NCBI GenBank assembly: GCA_944385775.1
Contig: CALWYM010000115.1
Coordinates: forward strand, 1-26,062
Source of the DNA: an uncultured Oscillospiraceae bacterium
Lineage (GTDB): Bacteria > Bacillota > Clostridia > Oscillospirales > Oscillospiraceae
Direction: 5' to 3'
Length of the DNA stretch: 26,062 nucleotides
Under the pieces are notes generated by a model that worked only from the letters and a program-made list of their open reading frames with translations, had not been told where the DNA came from and ran no database searches. Of this stretch, positions 13,910 through 21,474 are shown in pieces. How positions within the stretch are numbered: the stretch's first letter is position 1; each line of letters opens with the position of its first letter. The position numbers and the translations under genes were made by a program.

Positions 13910-15394
13910 TTACTTGTGATAAAGGGCTTCCGTCTGATATACAGGCTCGCAGGTAAGATTTACTCCAAGCTTTTTAAGGCAGTTTTCGTCAACTCCTGAC
14001 AAAATAACCGTGGAATGGGCTTCGCAGCCCTTGAGCTTTGGCAGCTGCTCCATCGCCTTTGCCGCTATATTGTCACGGGCGGCGCATATGGACAATGCCA
14101 GCAGCACCTCATCGCTGTGAAGTCTTGGATTAACGCTTCCCAAATGATTTACCTTGAGGCTTTGCACAGGCTCGATAATTTCCGGCTCCATAAGCTTTAT
14201 CTCATCATCTATCCCGGCAAGGGCTTTAAGAGCGTTAAGCAGCATTGCGGAAACAGCCCCCAAAAGCTCACTTGTCCTGCCTGTAATTACCCTTCCGTCC
14301 TGAAGCATTATGGCGGCTGCAGGCTCTCCGGTCTGCTTTGCCTTTTCCATTGCCTCCCTACGGGCAGGTCTGTCCTCCTCCGTAACACCGGCCTTATTCA
14401 TTATAATCCGGATTTTGTCGGCCTCGGCGCCGTCAGAAAGTCCCTTTGCTCTGGTCTCCTCCGCCGTAAACCAACGCCTTATTATCTCCATCTTTGAGGC
14501 GTAACGGCAAACCTCATCGTCTGTTATGCAGTTGCCAGCCATATTTACGCCCATATCCGTAGGAGACTTATACGGGCACTCCCCCTCGGCTATTCTCTCA
14601 AAAATAGCTGCCAGCACGGGAAAAACCTCCACGTCCCTGTTATAGTTTACGGTGGTCACGCCGTAAGCCTCCAGGTGAAAGGGATCGATCATGTTCACGT
14701 CGTCCAAATCGGCTGTCGCCGCCTCATACGCCAGATTGACCGGATGATTAAGCGGCAGGTTCCATATCGGGAAGGTCTCGAACTTTGAATAGCCCGCGGC
14801 TATCCCCCGCTTATGGTCATGGTAAAGCTGGCTTAAGCAGGTCGCCATTTTTCCGCTGCCCGGTCCCGGCGCCGTAACAACCACAAGGGGTCGTGAAGTC
14901 TCAATATATTCGTTTTTCCCGTAGCCCTCCTCAGAGACTATGGAAGAAATATTGGCAGGATAGCCCTCTATGGGATAGTGGCGATAAACCTTTATTCCAA
15001 GTCCCTCAAGGCGCTTCATAAAGCTTTTCGCCGCCGGCTGCCCGGTATATCTCGTTATGCACACGCTGCCAACGTAAAGCCCGTAGCTTCTGAAAACATC
15101 AATAAGCCTTAAAACGTCAAGGTCATAGGTTATTCCGTAATCACGGCGAACCTTATTTTTCTCTATATCTCCGGCGTTTATCGCAATGATAATCTCAGCC
15201 TTATCCCTTAGCTGGCAAAGCAGCTTTATCTTATTATCGGGATTAAAGCCCGGCAGCACACGGGAGGCGTGGTAATCATCAAAAAGCTTGCCGCCAAACT
15301 CAAGGTAGAGCTTACCGCCAAACCTGTCTATACGCTCCCTTATATGCTGTGACTGCATCTTTAAATATTTCTCGCTGTCAAATCCCTGTTTCAC
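13910..15394 (-). CDS. DUF1846 family protein
   Basis: The 494-residue protein is recognised as DUF1846 from features such as FGGKLFDDYHASRVLPGF, a Lys/Arg-rich first quarter, VVTAPGPGSGKMATCLSQLY (about 172-191, P-loop-like) and GHRG-free, His/Asp-rich segments such as NMAGN and LHSDEVL. It is widespread in Firmicutes and Actinobacteria; no function is known to me. The P-loop-like segment suggests nucleotide binding, which is inference. The start is a GTG at 15392-15394. It heads an operon with holB and ricT and has a strong promoter. Its length fits the family. Confidence 0.88.
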   Translation of the reverse strand: MKQGFDSEKYLKMQSQHIRERIDRFGGKLYLEFGGKLFDDYHASRVLPGFNPDNKIKLLCQLRDKAEIIIAINAGDIEKNKVRRDYGITYDLDVLRLIDVFRSYGLYVGSVCITRYTGQPAAKSFMKRLEGLGIKVYRHYPIEGYPANISSIVSEEGYGKNEYIETSRPLVVVTAPGPGSGKMATCLSQLYHDHKRGIAAGYSKFETFPIWNLPLNHPVNLAYEAATADLDDVNMIDPFHLEAYGVTTVNYNRDVEVFPVLAAIFERIAEGECPYKSPTDMGVNMAGNCITDDEVCRYASKMEIIRRWFTAEETRAKGLSDGAEADKIRIIMNKAGVTEEDRPARREAMEKAKQTGEPAAAIMLQDGRVITGRTSELLGAVSAMLLNALKALAGIDDEIKLMEPEIIEPVQSLKVNHLGSVNPRLHSDEVLLALSICAARDNIAAKAMEQLPKLKGCEAHSTVILSGVDENCLKKLGVNLTCEPVYQTEALYHK

Positions 15395-15432
15395 CTTATC
15401 TTATCCCCACTTTACACAACCTATCACGTTAT

Positions 15433-15461
15433 ATTTTACCCTCAGCCTCATTGTAAGTCAA
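15433..15461 (-). promoter_or_regulatory. Promoter of the DUF1846-holB-ricT operon
   Basis: TTGACT (15456-15461) and TAAAAT (15433-15438) on the minus strand are 17 bases apart, about 40 bases upstream of the GTG start. Confidence 0.72.
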
Positions 15462-15500
15462 TATCTTTCTAAATTTCAGCATTCCCTGACCCCAGCGTGA

Positions 15501-15536
15501 AAAATCCCTCCCGGAAAAAATTCCGGGAGGGATTTT
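15501..15536 (-). terminator. Terminator of the murI-argS operon
   Basis: A perfect 16-bp stem (15501-15516 and 15521-15536, AAAATCCCTCCCGGAA) with a 4-base loop starts just past the argS stop and ends in T residues on the minus strand. Confidence 0.9.
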
Positions 15537-15539
15537 ATT

Positions 15540-17237
15540 TTACATTTTTTCCGGCGCTGTAACGCCTACAATAGTAAGAGCGCGCCTTATAACCTGCCTT
15601 GTAGCGTCGGCAAGCTTAAGTCTGGCGTTTAGTATATTCTCCTCCTCGCCCTTAATGCGGCAGGAAGAATAGAACTTGTGGAATCTGGCTGCAAGTTCCG
15701 TTACATACCTGTTAATACGTGATGGGTCATAGTCCCTTGCGGCAAGCTTGATCTCCTCAGGAAGCATTGAAAGCTGCTTAATAAGATCGCGCTCGCTTTC
15801 GTGGTTCAAAAGCGAAAGGTCAACCTCATCTGCGTTCTTAACAGTCCAGCCCTCCTCTTCCAGGTTGGCTATAAGGCTGCAAATTCTGGCGTGGGCGTAC
15901 TGGACATAGTACACCGGGTTTTCGCTGTCCTGACGCACGGCTAGACCCAGGTCAAACTCCAGATGTGTCTCAGGCTTCGCGTTAAAGAAGAACCTACAGG
16001 CGTCAACGCTTATCTCGTCCAGTAAATCCGAAAGACCCAGAGCCTTGCCTGTACGCTTTGAAACCTTGATAGTCTCTCCGTTTCTTGTAAGACGCACCAT
16101 CTGCATAATAAGGAAATCAAGCTTATTCTGGTCAATGGGTATACATGGCGCGCTGCAGGTTGCCTTGAATCTGATAGCATGACCATGGTGGTCCGCGCCC
16201 CATACGTCGATTACTCTGTCAAAGCCTCTTACGGCAAATTTATTGATGTGATAGGCAATATCCACGGCGTAGTATGTGTAAAAGCCGTTGGAACGCTGCA
16301 AAACCTCGTCCTTGTCGGCTCCCAGCTCGGTATTTTTAAGCCACACGGCGCCGTCCTTTTCGTAGGTGAGACCGTTTTTCTTCAAAAGCTCCACCGTATC
16401 CCTCACAGCTCCGCTTTCATGGAGAGAAGACTCTAAAAACCACGTGTCAAAATGGATTCTGTACCGCTCTAAATCACGCTTCATTGCCTCGATATTTTTC
16501 GGCAGACCGTAGGAAATAAAAGCTTCCCTTCTCTGCGTCTCATCTACGTTAAGGTACTTGTCACCGTCCCTTTCGTAAATTTCACGGGCAAGAGCCTTAA
16601 TGTCGTCGCCGTGATAACCGTTATCGGGGAACGGCACATTTTCCTCTCCCAGACAAATCTGGAGATACCTTGCCTCAATGCTCCTGCCGAAAAGGTCTAC
16701 CTGGTTTCCGGCGTCGTTTACATAAAACTCCCTGGATACATTGTACCCCGCCATCTGAAGTACCGACGCCAATGTGTCGCCCAGTACTCCGCCTCTGGCG
16801 TTTCCTATGTGCATGGGTCCCGTGGGGTTTGCGGAGACAAACTCCACCATAACCTTTTCACCCTTGCCTACGTTACTTTTTCCGTAATCCTCTCCGTCAG
16901 TCTCAATGCCGGATATAACGTCTCCGTACCACTTCTGACCAAGACGGAAGTTTATAAAGCCTGCTCCCGCCACCTCCACCGACGAAAAATAAGTACCATT
17001 CAGGTCAATGCCGGAAATAATCTCCGTGGCAATGGTCCTGGGCGCCATTCTCATGGTCTTTGCCGCCGTCATGGCGCTGTTTGAGGCATAGTCACCGTTT
17101 GCCTCGTCCTTAGGTATCTCAACATTGCCCTTAAGCTCCACCCCGTCAGGGAGAGCCCCTCTTGATACAGCTGCTCTGTAACCCTCTTCTATAAGCTCCT
17201 GAGCCTGCTTCTTGGCAGATTCAATCATATTCGTCAT
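15540..17237 (-). CDS. argS: Arginyl-tRNA synthetase
   Basis: This 565-residue class I synthetase charges tRNA-Arg. The HIGH motif is HIGN (143-146, in SANPTGPMHIGNARG) and the KMSKS loop is VSKRTG (392-397). An N-terminal ArgS additional domain (1-85) and a C-terminal anticodon-binding DALR domain (about 440-565, opening near YYVQYAHARI) complete it. Length is normal. The ATG at 17235-17237 is chosen because AAAGGA lies nine bases upstream; a start 12 codons earlier would overlap the AGGAGG. It is the last gene after murI and DUF1934 and is followed by a strong terminator. Confidence 0.96.
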   Translation of the reverse strand: MTNMIESAKKQAQELIEEGYRAAVSRGALPDGVELKGNVEIPKDEANGDYASNSAMTAAKTMRMAPRTIATEIISGIDLNGTYFSSVEVAGAGFINFRLGQKWYGDVISGIETDGEDYGKSNVGKGEKVMVEFVSANPTGPMHIGNARGGVLGDTLASVLQMAGYNVSREFYVNDAGNQVDLFGRSIEARYLQICLGEENVPFPDNGYHGDDIKALAREIYERDGDKYLNVDETQRREAFISYGLPKNIEAMKRDLERYRIHFDTWFLESSLHESGAVRDTVELLKKNGLTYEKDGAVWLKNTELGADKDEVLQRSNGFYTYYAVDIAYHINKFAVRGFDRVIDVWGADHHGHAIRFKATCSAPCIPIDQNKLDFLIMQMVRLTRNGETIKVSKRTGKALGLSDLLDEISVDACRFFFNAKPETHLEFDLGLAVRQDSENPVYYVQYAHARICSLIANLEEEGWTVKNADEVDLSLLNHESERDLIKQLSMLPEEIKLAARDYDPSRINRYVTELAARFHKFYSSCRIKGEEENILNARLKLADATRQVIRRALTIVGVTAPEKM

Positions 17238-17273
17238 GTGTTTTATTCCTTTCCTCCTGAATAAACCTGCCAC

Positions 17274-17696
17274 TCAGGCAGTTTCTATCGTTATATTCAA
17301 ATCGTTTCTCACCGTCATGGAGCCGGACACGTCAAGCACATATTTAATATCAAGCTTTCCTCCGGTCTCGCCAAGCTTTGAGTACACGCTCTGGGTATCT
17401 ATCCCCATGGTAAGCGCTCCGTAGGGAGAGCTGTAAACACAGTAATTTTTCTTGCCCTCCTCAAAAACCATCTGCATTGTAACAGCGCCGGTTCTTGTAA
17501 TACAGGCATAGCCCTCAGAAACATCAAAAGCTGTTTTTGTGCCCTCCATGCCCGTAAGCTCGCTTTCCATATAGCTGAATCTGGCGCGACCGTTTCTGTA
17601 TGAGTAAAGCCCCTTTGTTACAAGCTCAATCTCCTCGCCGCTGTCGTCTGTACCCAGCAGACCCTTGACAGAAATCATTACATCTTTCAAGGTCAT
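17274..17696 (-). CDS. DUF1934 protein (YwiB-like beta-barrel)
   Basis: The 140-residue protein matches DUF1934, a small lipocalin-like beta-barrel family. Features include the opening VMISVKGLLG, the YMESELTGMEGTKTAF segment and the ending DLNITI. It lies directly before argS, as ywiB does in B. subtilis. No function is established. It begins 15 bases after murI and ends 36 bases before argS, so it belongs to that operon. The ATG at 17696 has AAAGGA only two or three bases upstream, so a slightly later start is possible. Confidence 0.88.
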   Translation of the reverse strand: MTLKDVMISVKGLLGTDDSGEEIELVTKGLYSYRNGRARFSYMESELTGMEGTKTAFDVSEGYACITRTGAVTMQMVFEEGKKNYCVYSSPYGALTMGIDTQSVYSKLGETGGKLDIKYVLDVSGSMTVRNDLNITIETA

Positions 17697-17711
17697 CTTC
17701 CTTTCTTTTTT

Positions 17712-18521
17712 CTAAAGCTCATCTATGGACACCCGGCTGACCTGTCCCTCAATTCTCTGCTGAAGGAAAATATCGGCTTTTTCGGCAAACCCCTCGACGC
17801 TGTCGCTGACGTAAAACCGGCAGGAGCCCTTTTCCGAGTCAGTGAGAAGCCCCCGCTCCCTTAAAAAGCCGGAAAGCTCCTTTGCCGTCTCCCCGCCGGG
17901 GTCAATAAGATTTACGCCGCCCAGCCTTTCGGCTATGGTATCCGCAATAATCGGATAATGGGTGCAGCCCATAATAAGTGTATCAATATCCTTGTCGTCA
18001 AAATATGAGAGGTATTCGTCCGCCACAAGGGACAAAAGCCTGTCACCCTTTCTTATCCGCCCTTCCTCAATAACGGGCACCAGAAGCGGACAGGCGCGGC
18101 TGAAAATCCTGCAGCCCGGCAAAAGCTCCATAAGCCGTCTCTCATAAGCTCCGCTTCTGATTGAGGCAGCAGTACCTATAATGCCAATTCGACCTGTTTT
18201 AGTCATCCTGGCGGCAGCAGACGCAGCAGGACCCAAAACTCCCATTACGGGAAAATCAAAACCACCGGAAATCTCCTCAAGACCGTTAGTGCTCACCGTT
18301 CCGCAGGCTGCAACCACCGCCTTTATATTAAATTTCCGGAGAAATTCTATATCCTGTCCGGCGTATTTTATTATTGTCTCCCTGGACCTTCCGCCGTAAG
18401 GCACCCTGCCTGTATCGCCGAAATAAATAATATCCTCCCGGGGCATTACCTCCATAAGCTTCTTTACGGCAGTTAGTCCGCCAAGCCCGGAGTCAAATAC
18501 GCCTATGGCCCTTCTGTCCAT
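17712..18521 (-). CDS. murI: Glutamate racemase
   Basis: The 269-residue cofactor-independent enzyme converts L- to D-glutamate for peptidoglycan. The N-terminal GVFDSGLGG holds the substrate-binding Asp10-Ser11 pair and GRVPYGG supplies the second loop. The catalytic cysteines are Cys73 (AACGTVS) and Cys186 (GCTHYPI). One deviation is visible: the usual Asn after the first Cys (CNT) is Gly here (CGT). The ATG at 18521 is preferred to the GTG three codons earlier because AAGGTG, which contains that GTG, is well spaced for it. First gene of an operon with DUF1934 and argS. Confidence 0.93.
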   Translation of the reverse strand: MDRRAIGVFDSGLGGLTAVKKLMEVMPREDIIYFGDTGRVPYGGRSRETIIKYAGQDIEFLRKFNIKAVVAACGTVSTNGLEEISGGFDFPVMGVLGPAASAAARMTKTGRIGIIGTAASIRSGAYERRLMELLPGCRIFSRACPLLVPVIEEGRIRKGDRLLSLVADEYLSYFDDKDIDTLIMGCTHYPIIADTIAERLGGVNLIDPGGETAKELSGFLRERGLLTDSEKGSCRFYVSDSVEGFAEKADIFLQQRIEGQVSRVSIDEL

Positions 18522-18606
18522 ATTAATCACCTTACCTTAACCATAATATCTTAAATTATCTTTACAAATAAAACAAGTCTAAATTGTAGATTTTCTTTAG
18601 GAAATT

Positions 18607-18722
18607 TGATATACTGTATTCGATTAACCTTAGGGAGAATTAATTGACCGTAATTTTTTACGTTGTTTTTCCCTTAGGTTTGTAAATCAGTTATTTTCGC
18701 CTGCTAATTTTTACGTCAGGCG
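18607..18722 (+). promoter_or_regulatory. Extended -10 promoter and structured leader of the XpaC-like gene
   Basis: TGATATACT (18607-18615) is an extended -10 box; no good -35 is present. The leader of about 125 bases can form two structures. The first is a long stem (18626-18635 with 18671-18680, one mismatch) enclosing a small hairpin (CGTAA 18649-18653, TTACG 18658-18662). The second is a G+C-rich hairpin (CGCCTG 18698-18703 with CAGGCG 18717-18722) followed by TTTT. The second hairpin is terminator-like and sits 25 bases before the start codon, leaving room for attenuation. No known riboswitch is recognised. Confidence 0.45.
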
Positions 18723-18747
18723 GTTTTGGTGTCATCGGAGGTTAAAG

Positions 18748-20088
18748 ATGAATAAAAATTCCAGAGACATTCCTTTTATATTCATATTTGTCGCGTTTGG
18801 TATGTTCTGGCCGCTGGGACTTGTGCTTTTTCTGGCAAAGTTCGGTATACTCGACAGTATTCTGTCAATATTTAAAAAGGACGACGGCATAAGCTCTGAG
18901 GAGCTGCGGTATCAGAAGTACAAGATAGTCCTTTCCGGCAGAAATTCCGAAACCATCGGTCATCTGGCGTCGGTGGTTGGCGTCTATCCTCAGGTATGTA
19001 TAAAGGATTTACAGTATTTAATATCCCGGGGTGATTTCGGTCCCGACGCATACATAAACTACCTTGAAAACACCATTGTACTAAAACGCGGCGCCGATGC
19101 CGGTCAGAAATATGATCCAGTCGACACTGCCGGGTATGAAAAAGTCTCAAAGTCAAAGTCCGGGAAGAAAAAAGCTTCCTCCAAGAAAAATGATGCCGAC
19201 CCGTACAAGAGCCTTAATAAAATGTCAGGCTGGCTTCTGGCTTTGGGAATTATCTTCGGCGTGGTTGGCTTTATTAATGTTGCGGAAGCTTTTGATACCC
19301 TTGTGTGGCTTGGATTTGACAGCTACTTTATTCAGGAACTTATGGGTGGGCTGTTCTGGCTTGCCGGAGGCGTGGTATCTCTCGTCACAAGAAGCTCCGC
19401 CAAAAAGAGAATCAAGCGCATGAAAGCGTACACCGCGGTTTTGGCCGGGAAAGACTACATTGAGCTTAAGGAGCTTGCCAGCGTTGCCGGAGTTAATATA
19501 AAAACCGTTAAAAAAGATATGGAATACATGATTGACAAGGGTCTTTTGGGAAAAGAGGCGTATATCGACCAGGGGGACGAGCTTCTTATACTTAAAGCCG
19601 GCGCCGGTCCAGAACCGGAGACCGCAACCGAGCCTGCCGCCGATGACGAGGATTCCTACATGGCCATTTTAAAGGAAATACGTCAGGTAAACGACGATAT
19701 TCCTGACCCGGAAATCTCAGCCCGTATTGACCAGATTGAGAAGCTTACCGCCGCCATATTCAAATCCGTTAAGGATAACCCGAAAAAGCTTCCCCAGATA
19801 AGAAGCTTTATGAGCTACTATCTGCCCACTACCCTCAAGCTGCTTCACTCCTATGCGGAGTTCGACAAAGCCGGCGCCAGCGGAAGCAATATTTCAAGTG
19901 CCAAAGCCGATATTGAGGGTATCCTCAGTACCCTTGTGGAGGGCTTTAAAAAACAGCTTGATAAACTTTATGAAGCCGACGCCATTGATATTTCCTCCGA
20001 TATTGACGTGCTGGAAAATATGCTTCGCCGTGACGGTCTCTCCCAGGACGACAGCGGCTTCGGCGGCGTTGCCGCTCAGAAAAAATAA
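18748..20088 (+). CDS. Membrane protein with two winged-helix-like repeats and a C-terminal XpaC-like domain
   Basis: The 446-residue protein is unusual in layout. It has one membrane segment (8-32), a winged-helix-like unit (about 55-113), a basic linker (130-150), two membrane segments (160-180, 195-215), a second winged-helix-like unit (225-284), an acidic linker (285-302), and a helical C-terminus (303-446). The two units align as (V)L(S/A)G(R/K)-LASV(V/A)GV-K-(D/M)(L/E)YxI-(R/K)G-(F/L)GxxAYI. The C-terminus (LKEIRQVNDDIPDPEISARI and later SYYLPTTLKLLHSYAEF) resembles the XpaC/5-bromo-4-chloroindolyl phosphate hydrolysis family. That family is often next to TelA toxic-anion resistance genes, but none is here. 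Function unknown. SD GGAGG is well placed; a strong terminator follows. Confidence 0.83.
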   Translation: MNKNSRDIPFIFIFVAFGMFWPLGLVLFLAKFGILDSILSIFKKDDGISSEELRYQKYKIVLSGRNSETIGHLASVVGVYPQVCIKDLQYLISRGDFGPDAYINYLENTIVLKRGADAGQKYDPVDTAGYEKVSKSKSGKKKASSKKNDADPYKSLNKMSGWLLALGIIFGVVGFINVAEAFDTLVWLGFDSYFIQELMGGLFWLAGGVVSLVTRSSAKKRIKRMKAYTAVLAGKDYIELKELASVAGVNIKTVKKDMEYMIDKGLLGKEAYIDQGDELLILKAGAGPEPETATEPAADDEDSYMAILKEIRQVNDDIPDPEISARIDQIEKLTAAIFKSVKDNPKKLPQIRSFMSYYLPTTLKLLHSYAEFDKAGASGSNISSAKADIEGILSTLVEGFKKQLDKLYEADAIDISSDIDVLENMLRRDGLSQDDSGFGGVAAQKK

Positions 20089-20092
20089 TTTT

Positions 20093-20125
20093 ACGGACGC
20101 CCTTAAAAAGGGGCGTCCGTTTTTT
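20093..20125 (+). terminator. Terminator of the XpaC-like gene
   Basis: A perfect 10-bp stem (20093-20102 and 20111-20120, ACGGACGCCC) with an 8-base loop is followed by six T residues. Confidence 0.9.
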
Positions 20126-20292
20126 ATGTAATTCAATGCTTAATTTTCTTCTTTTCCAAAGGCAGAAACGCCCAATCTGCGTTTCTCGTAAGTTAAGATA
20201 ACACATTTTGACTTAAAAAACGTGTATCCCTGATAAAAATACGAGCCCATTTCATGTCTCGTGTTTCTGTTTACAACGCTGCAGGTTATATC

Positions 20293-20321
20293 TTGACTTG
20301 GGGCTATATATTGGGTATCAT
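20293..20321 (+). promoter_or_regulatory. Promoter of the acyltransferase gene
   Basis: TTGACT (20293-20298) and TATCAT (20316-20321) are 17 bases apart, 35 bases upstream of the chosen ATG. A further possible pair (TTGACT at about 20215, TGATAA) lies upstream. This promoter lies inside a longer open frame starting at 20254, which supports the later start. Confidence 0.72.
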
Positions 20322-20355
20322 AAACTCATCTAACAAAAAAATGAAGGAATTTCAC

Positions 20356-21402
20356 ATGAACTCAAAAATCAACGGAAGCTATGAAGAACTAAACTACTTT
20401 AACGCTGTGTGCTGCCTTCTGGTTGTCCTCATACACACCCTGTCCCTTGGCATAACCGGGCTCAGCCGCAGCTCATGGCAGTTTGCGGCAATATACTTCC
20501 CCTGGAACCTGTCGGCCTTTGTGGTGCCGGCTTTCCTGTTTAACGGAGCAGTGAAGATGGCGCTGCTATTTAAAGCCTCCCCCTCCGCGCCCTACCCCAA
20601 GTATATATGGCGGCGCATAAAGAAAATATATGTGCCGTATATCGCCTGGGTTATAGTTTACTATATTATTTTCATTCCCATGGGTATTGCCCAACTCTCC
20701 GTCAAGGCGTTTCTGTATTATATTGTATCGGGAAAACTGGCGTCCCACTTTTACTATATTATAATCACCATGCAGTTTTATTTGCTCATGCCCCTGTGGA
20801 GATGGGTAGTTAAGCATATACCGTGGTATCTGGCGGTTACAGTCTCAATCTTTGTAACGATTCTCATGCTCAAATTTACATCGGTACTGCAACACGCCGG
20901 CATAACCTTTAATTACAGTGATCGGGTGTTTCCCACCTACCTGTTTTTCTGGATCCTCGGTTTGTACGTTGGAAGTAATTACGAAGCCATCCGCAACAGC
21001 ATTGTTCGAAACAAAATTTACGTACTGACTTCCGGGATTATGATTCTGGTGTACTCATTTATCAGTTACATTCAGTACACAAGGAGCGTTTATATCTACG
21101 ATATGGGCTACCTGAAGATTTTTTCAGACACTCTGTGGATTCTCCTGCTGCTATGTCTCTCCTCTTTATTAGCAGGCTCCGGCTTAGTGCGGCTCCGCCG
21201 GGTCCTTCACTGGATACACGGGGCATCTTTTCAGGTGTATCTGTCCCATGTGCTGTTTATAACTGTTGGGACGTATCTGCTGCAGTCTCATGGCGTCACA
21301 GAGACAGCGCTGCTTCTGGTGCTGAGAGCTATACTGGGATATGGCTGCCCCTTTGCGCTGTATTTTATACTGAAGAAAATCAGACTCTGCTTTAAAAGAT
21401 AG
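20356..21402 (+). CDS. Acyltransferase-3 family membrane protein
   Basis: The 348-residue, very hydrophobic protein has about ten predicted membrane helices and matches the acyltransferase 3 (OafA/WecH-like) family, which transfers acyl groups, often acetyl, to sugars or surface polysaccharides. The conserved His sits in the first helix (VVLIHTL, His27), followed by the basic RRIKKIYVPYI segment on the cytoplasmic face and YLSHV near the C-terminus. The substrate is unknown; nothing nearby specifies a polysaccharide. The ATG at 20356 has AAGGAA six bases upstream and follows a good promoter. Monocistronic. Confidence 0.88.
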   Translation: MNSKINGSYEELNYFNAVCCLLVVLIHTLSLGITGLSRSSWQFAAIYFPWNLSAFVVPAFLFNGAVKMALLFKASPSAPYPKYIWRRIKKIYVPYIAWVIVYYIIFIPMGIAQLSVKAFLYYIVSGKLASHFYYIIITMQFYLLMPLWRWVVKHIPWYLAVTVSIFVTILMLKFTSVLQHAGITFNYSDRVFPTYLFFWILGLYVGSNYEAIRNSIVRNKIYVLTSGIMILVYSFISYIQYTRSVYIYDMGYLKIFSDTLWILLLLCLSSLLAGSGLVRLRRVLHWIHGASFQVYLSHVLFITVGTYLLQSHGVTETALLLVLRAILGYGCPFALYFILKKIRLCFKR

Positions 21403-21434
21403 TGATTATTTTATATTTAGAAAATTTTAAAAAA

Positions 21435-21461
21435 ACGGCGAGCGCTGTATGCGCTCGCCGT
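21435..21461. terminator. Terminator between acyltransferase and pnp genes
   Basis: A perfect 11-bp stem (21435-21445 and 21451-21461, ACGGCGAGCGC) with a 5-base loop. It is followed by seven T residues on the minus strand, fitting the pnp end, and by TTTTATTTTTT on the plus side, so it may also serve the acyltransferase gene. Confidence 0.85.
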
Positions 21462-21474
21462 AATGTTTTATTTT

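Noticed and set aside
20254..20355. 34-codon N-terminal extension of the acyltransferase
   Set aside because: The extension has no SD, lies over the promoter at 20293-20321, and the ATG at 20356 has a well-placed AAGGAA.
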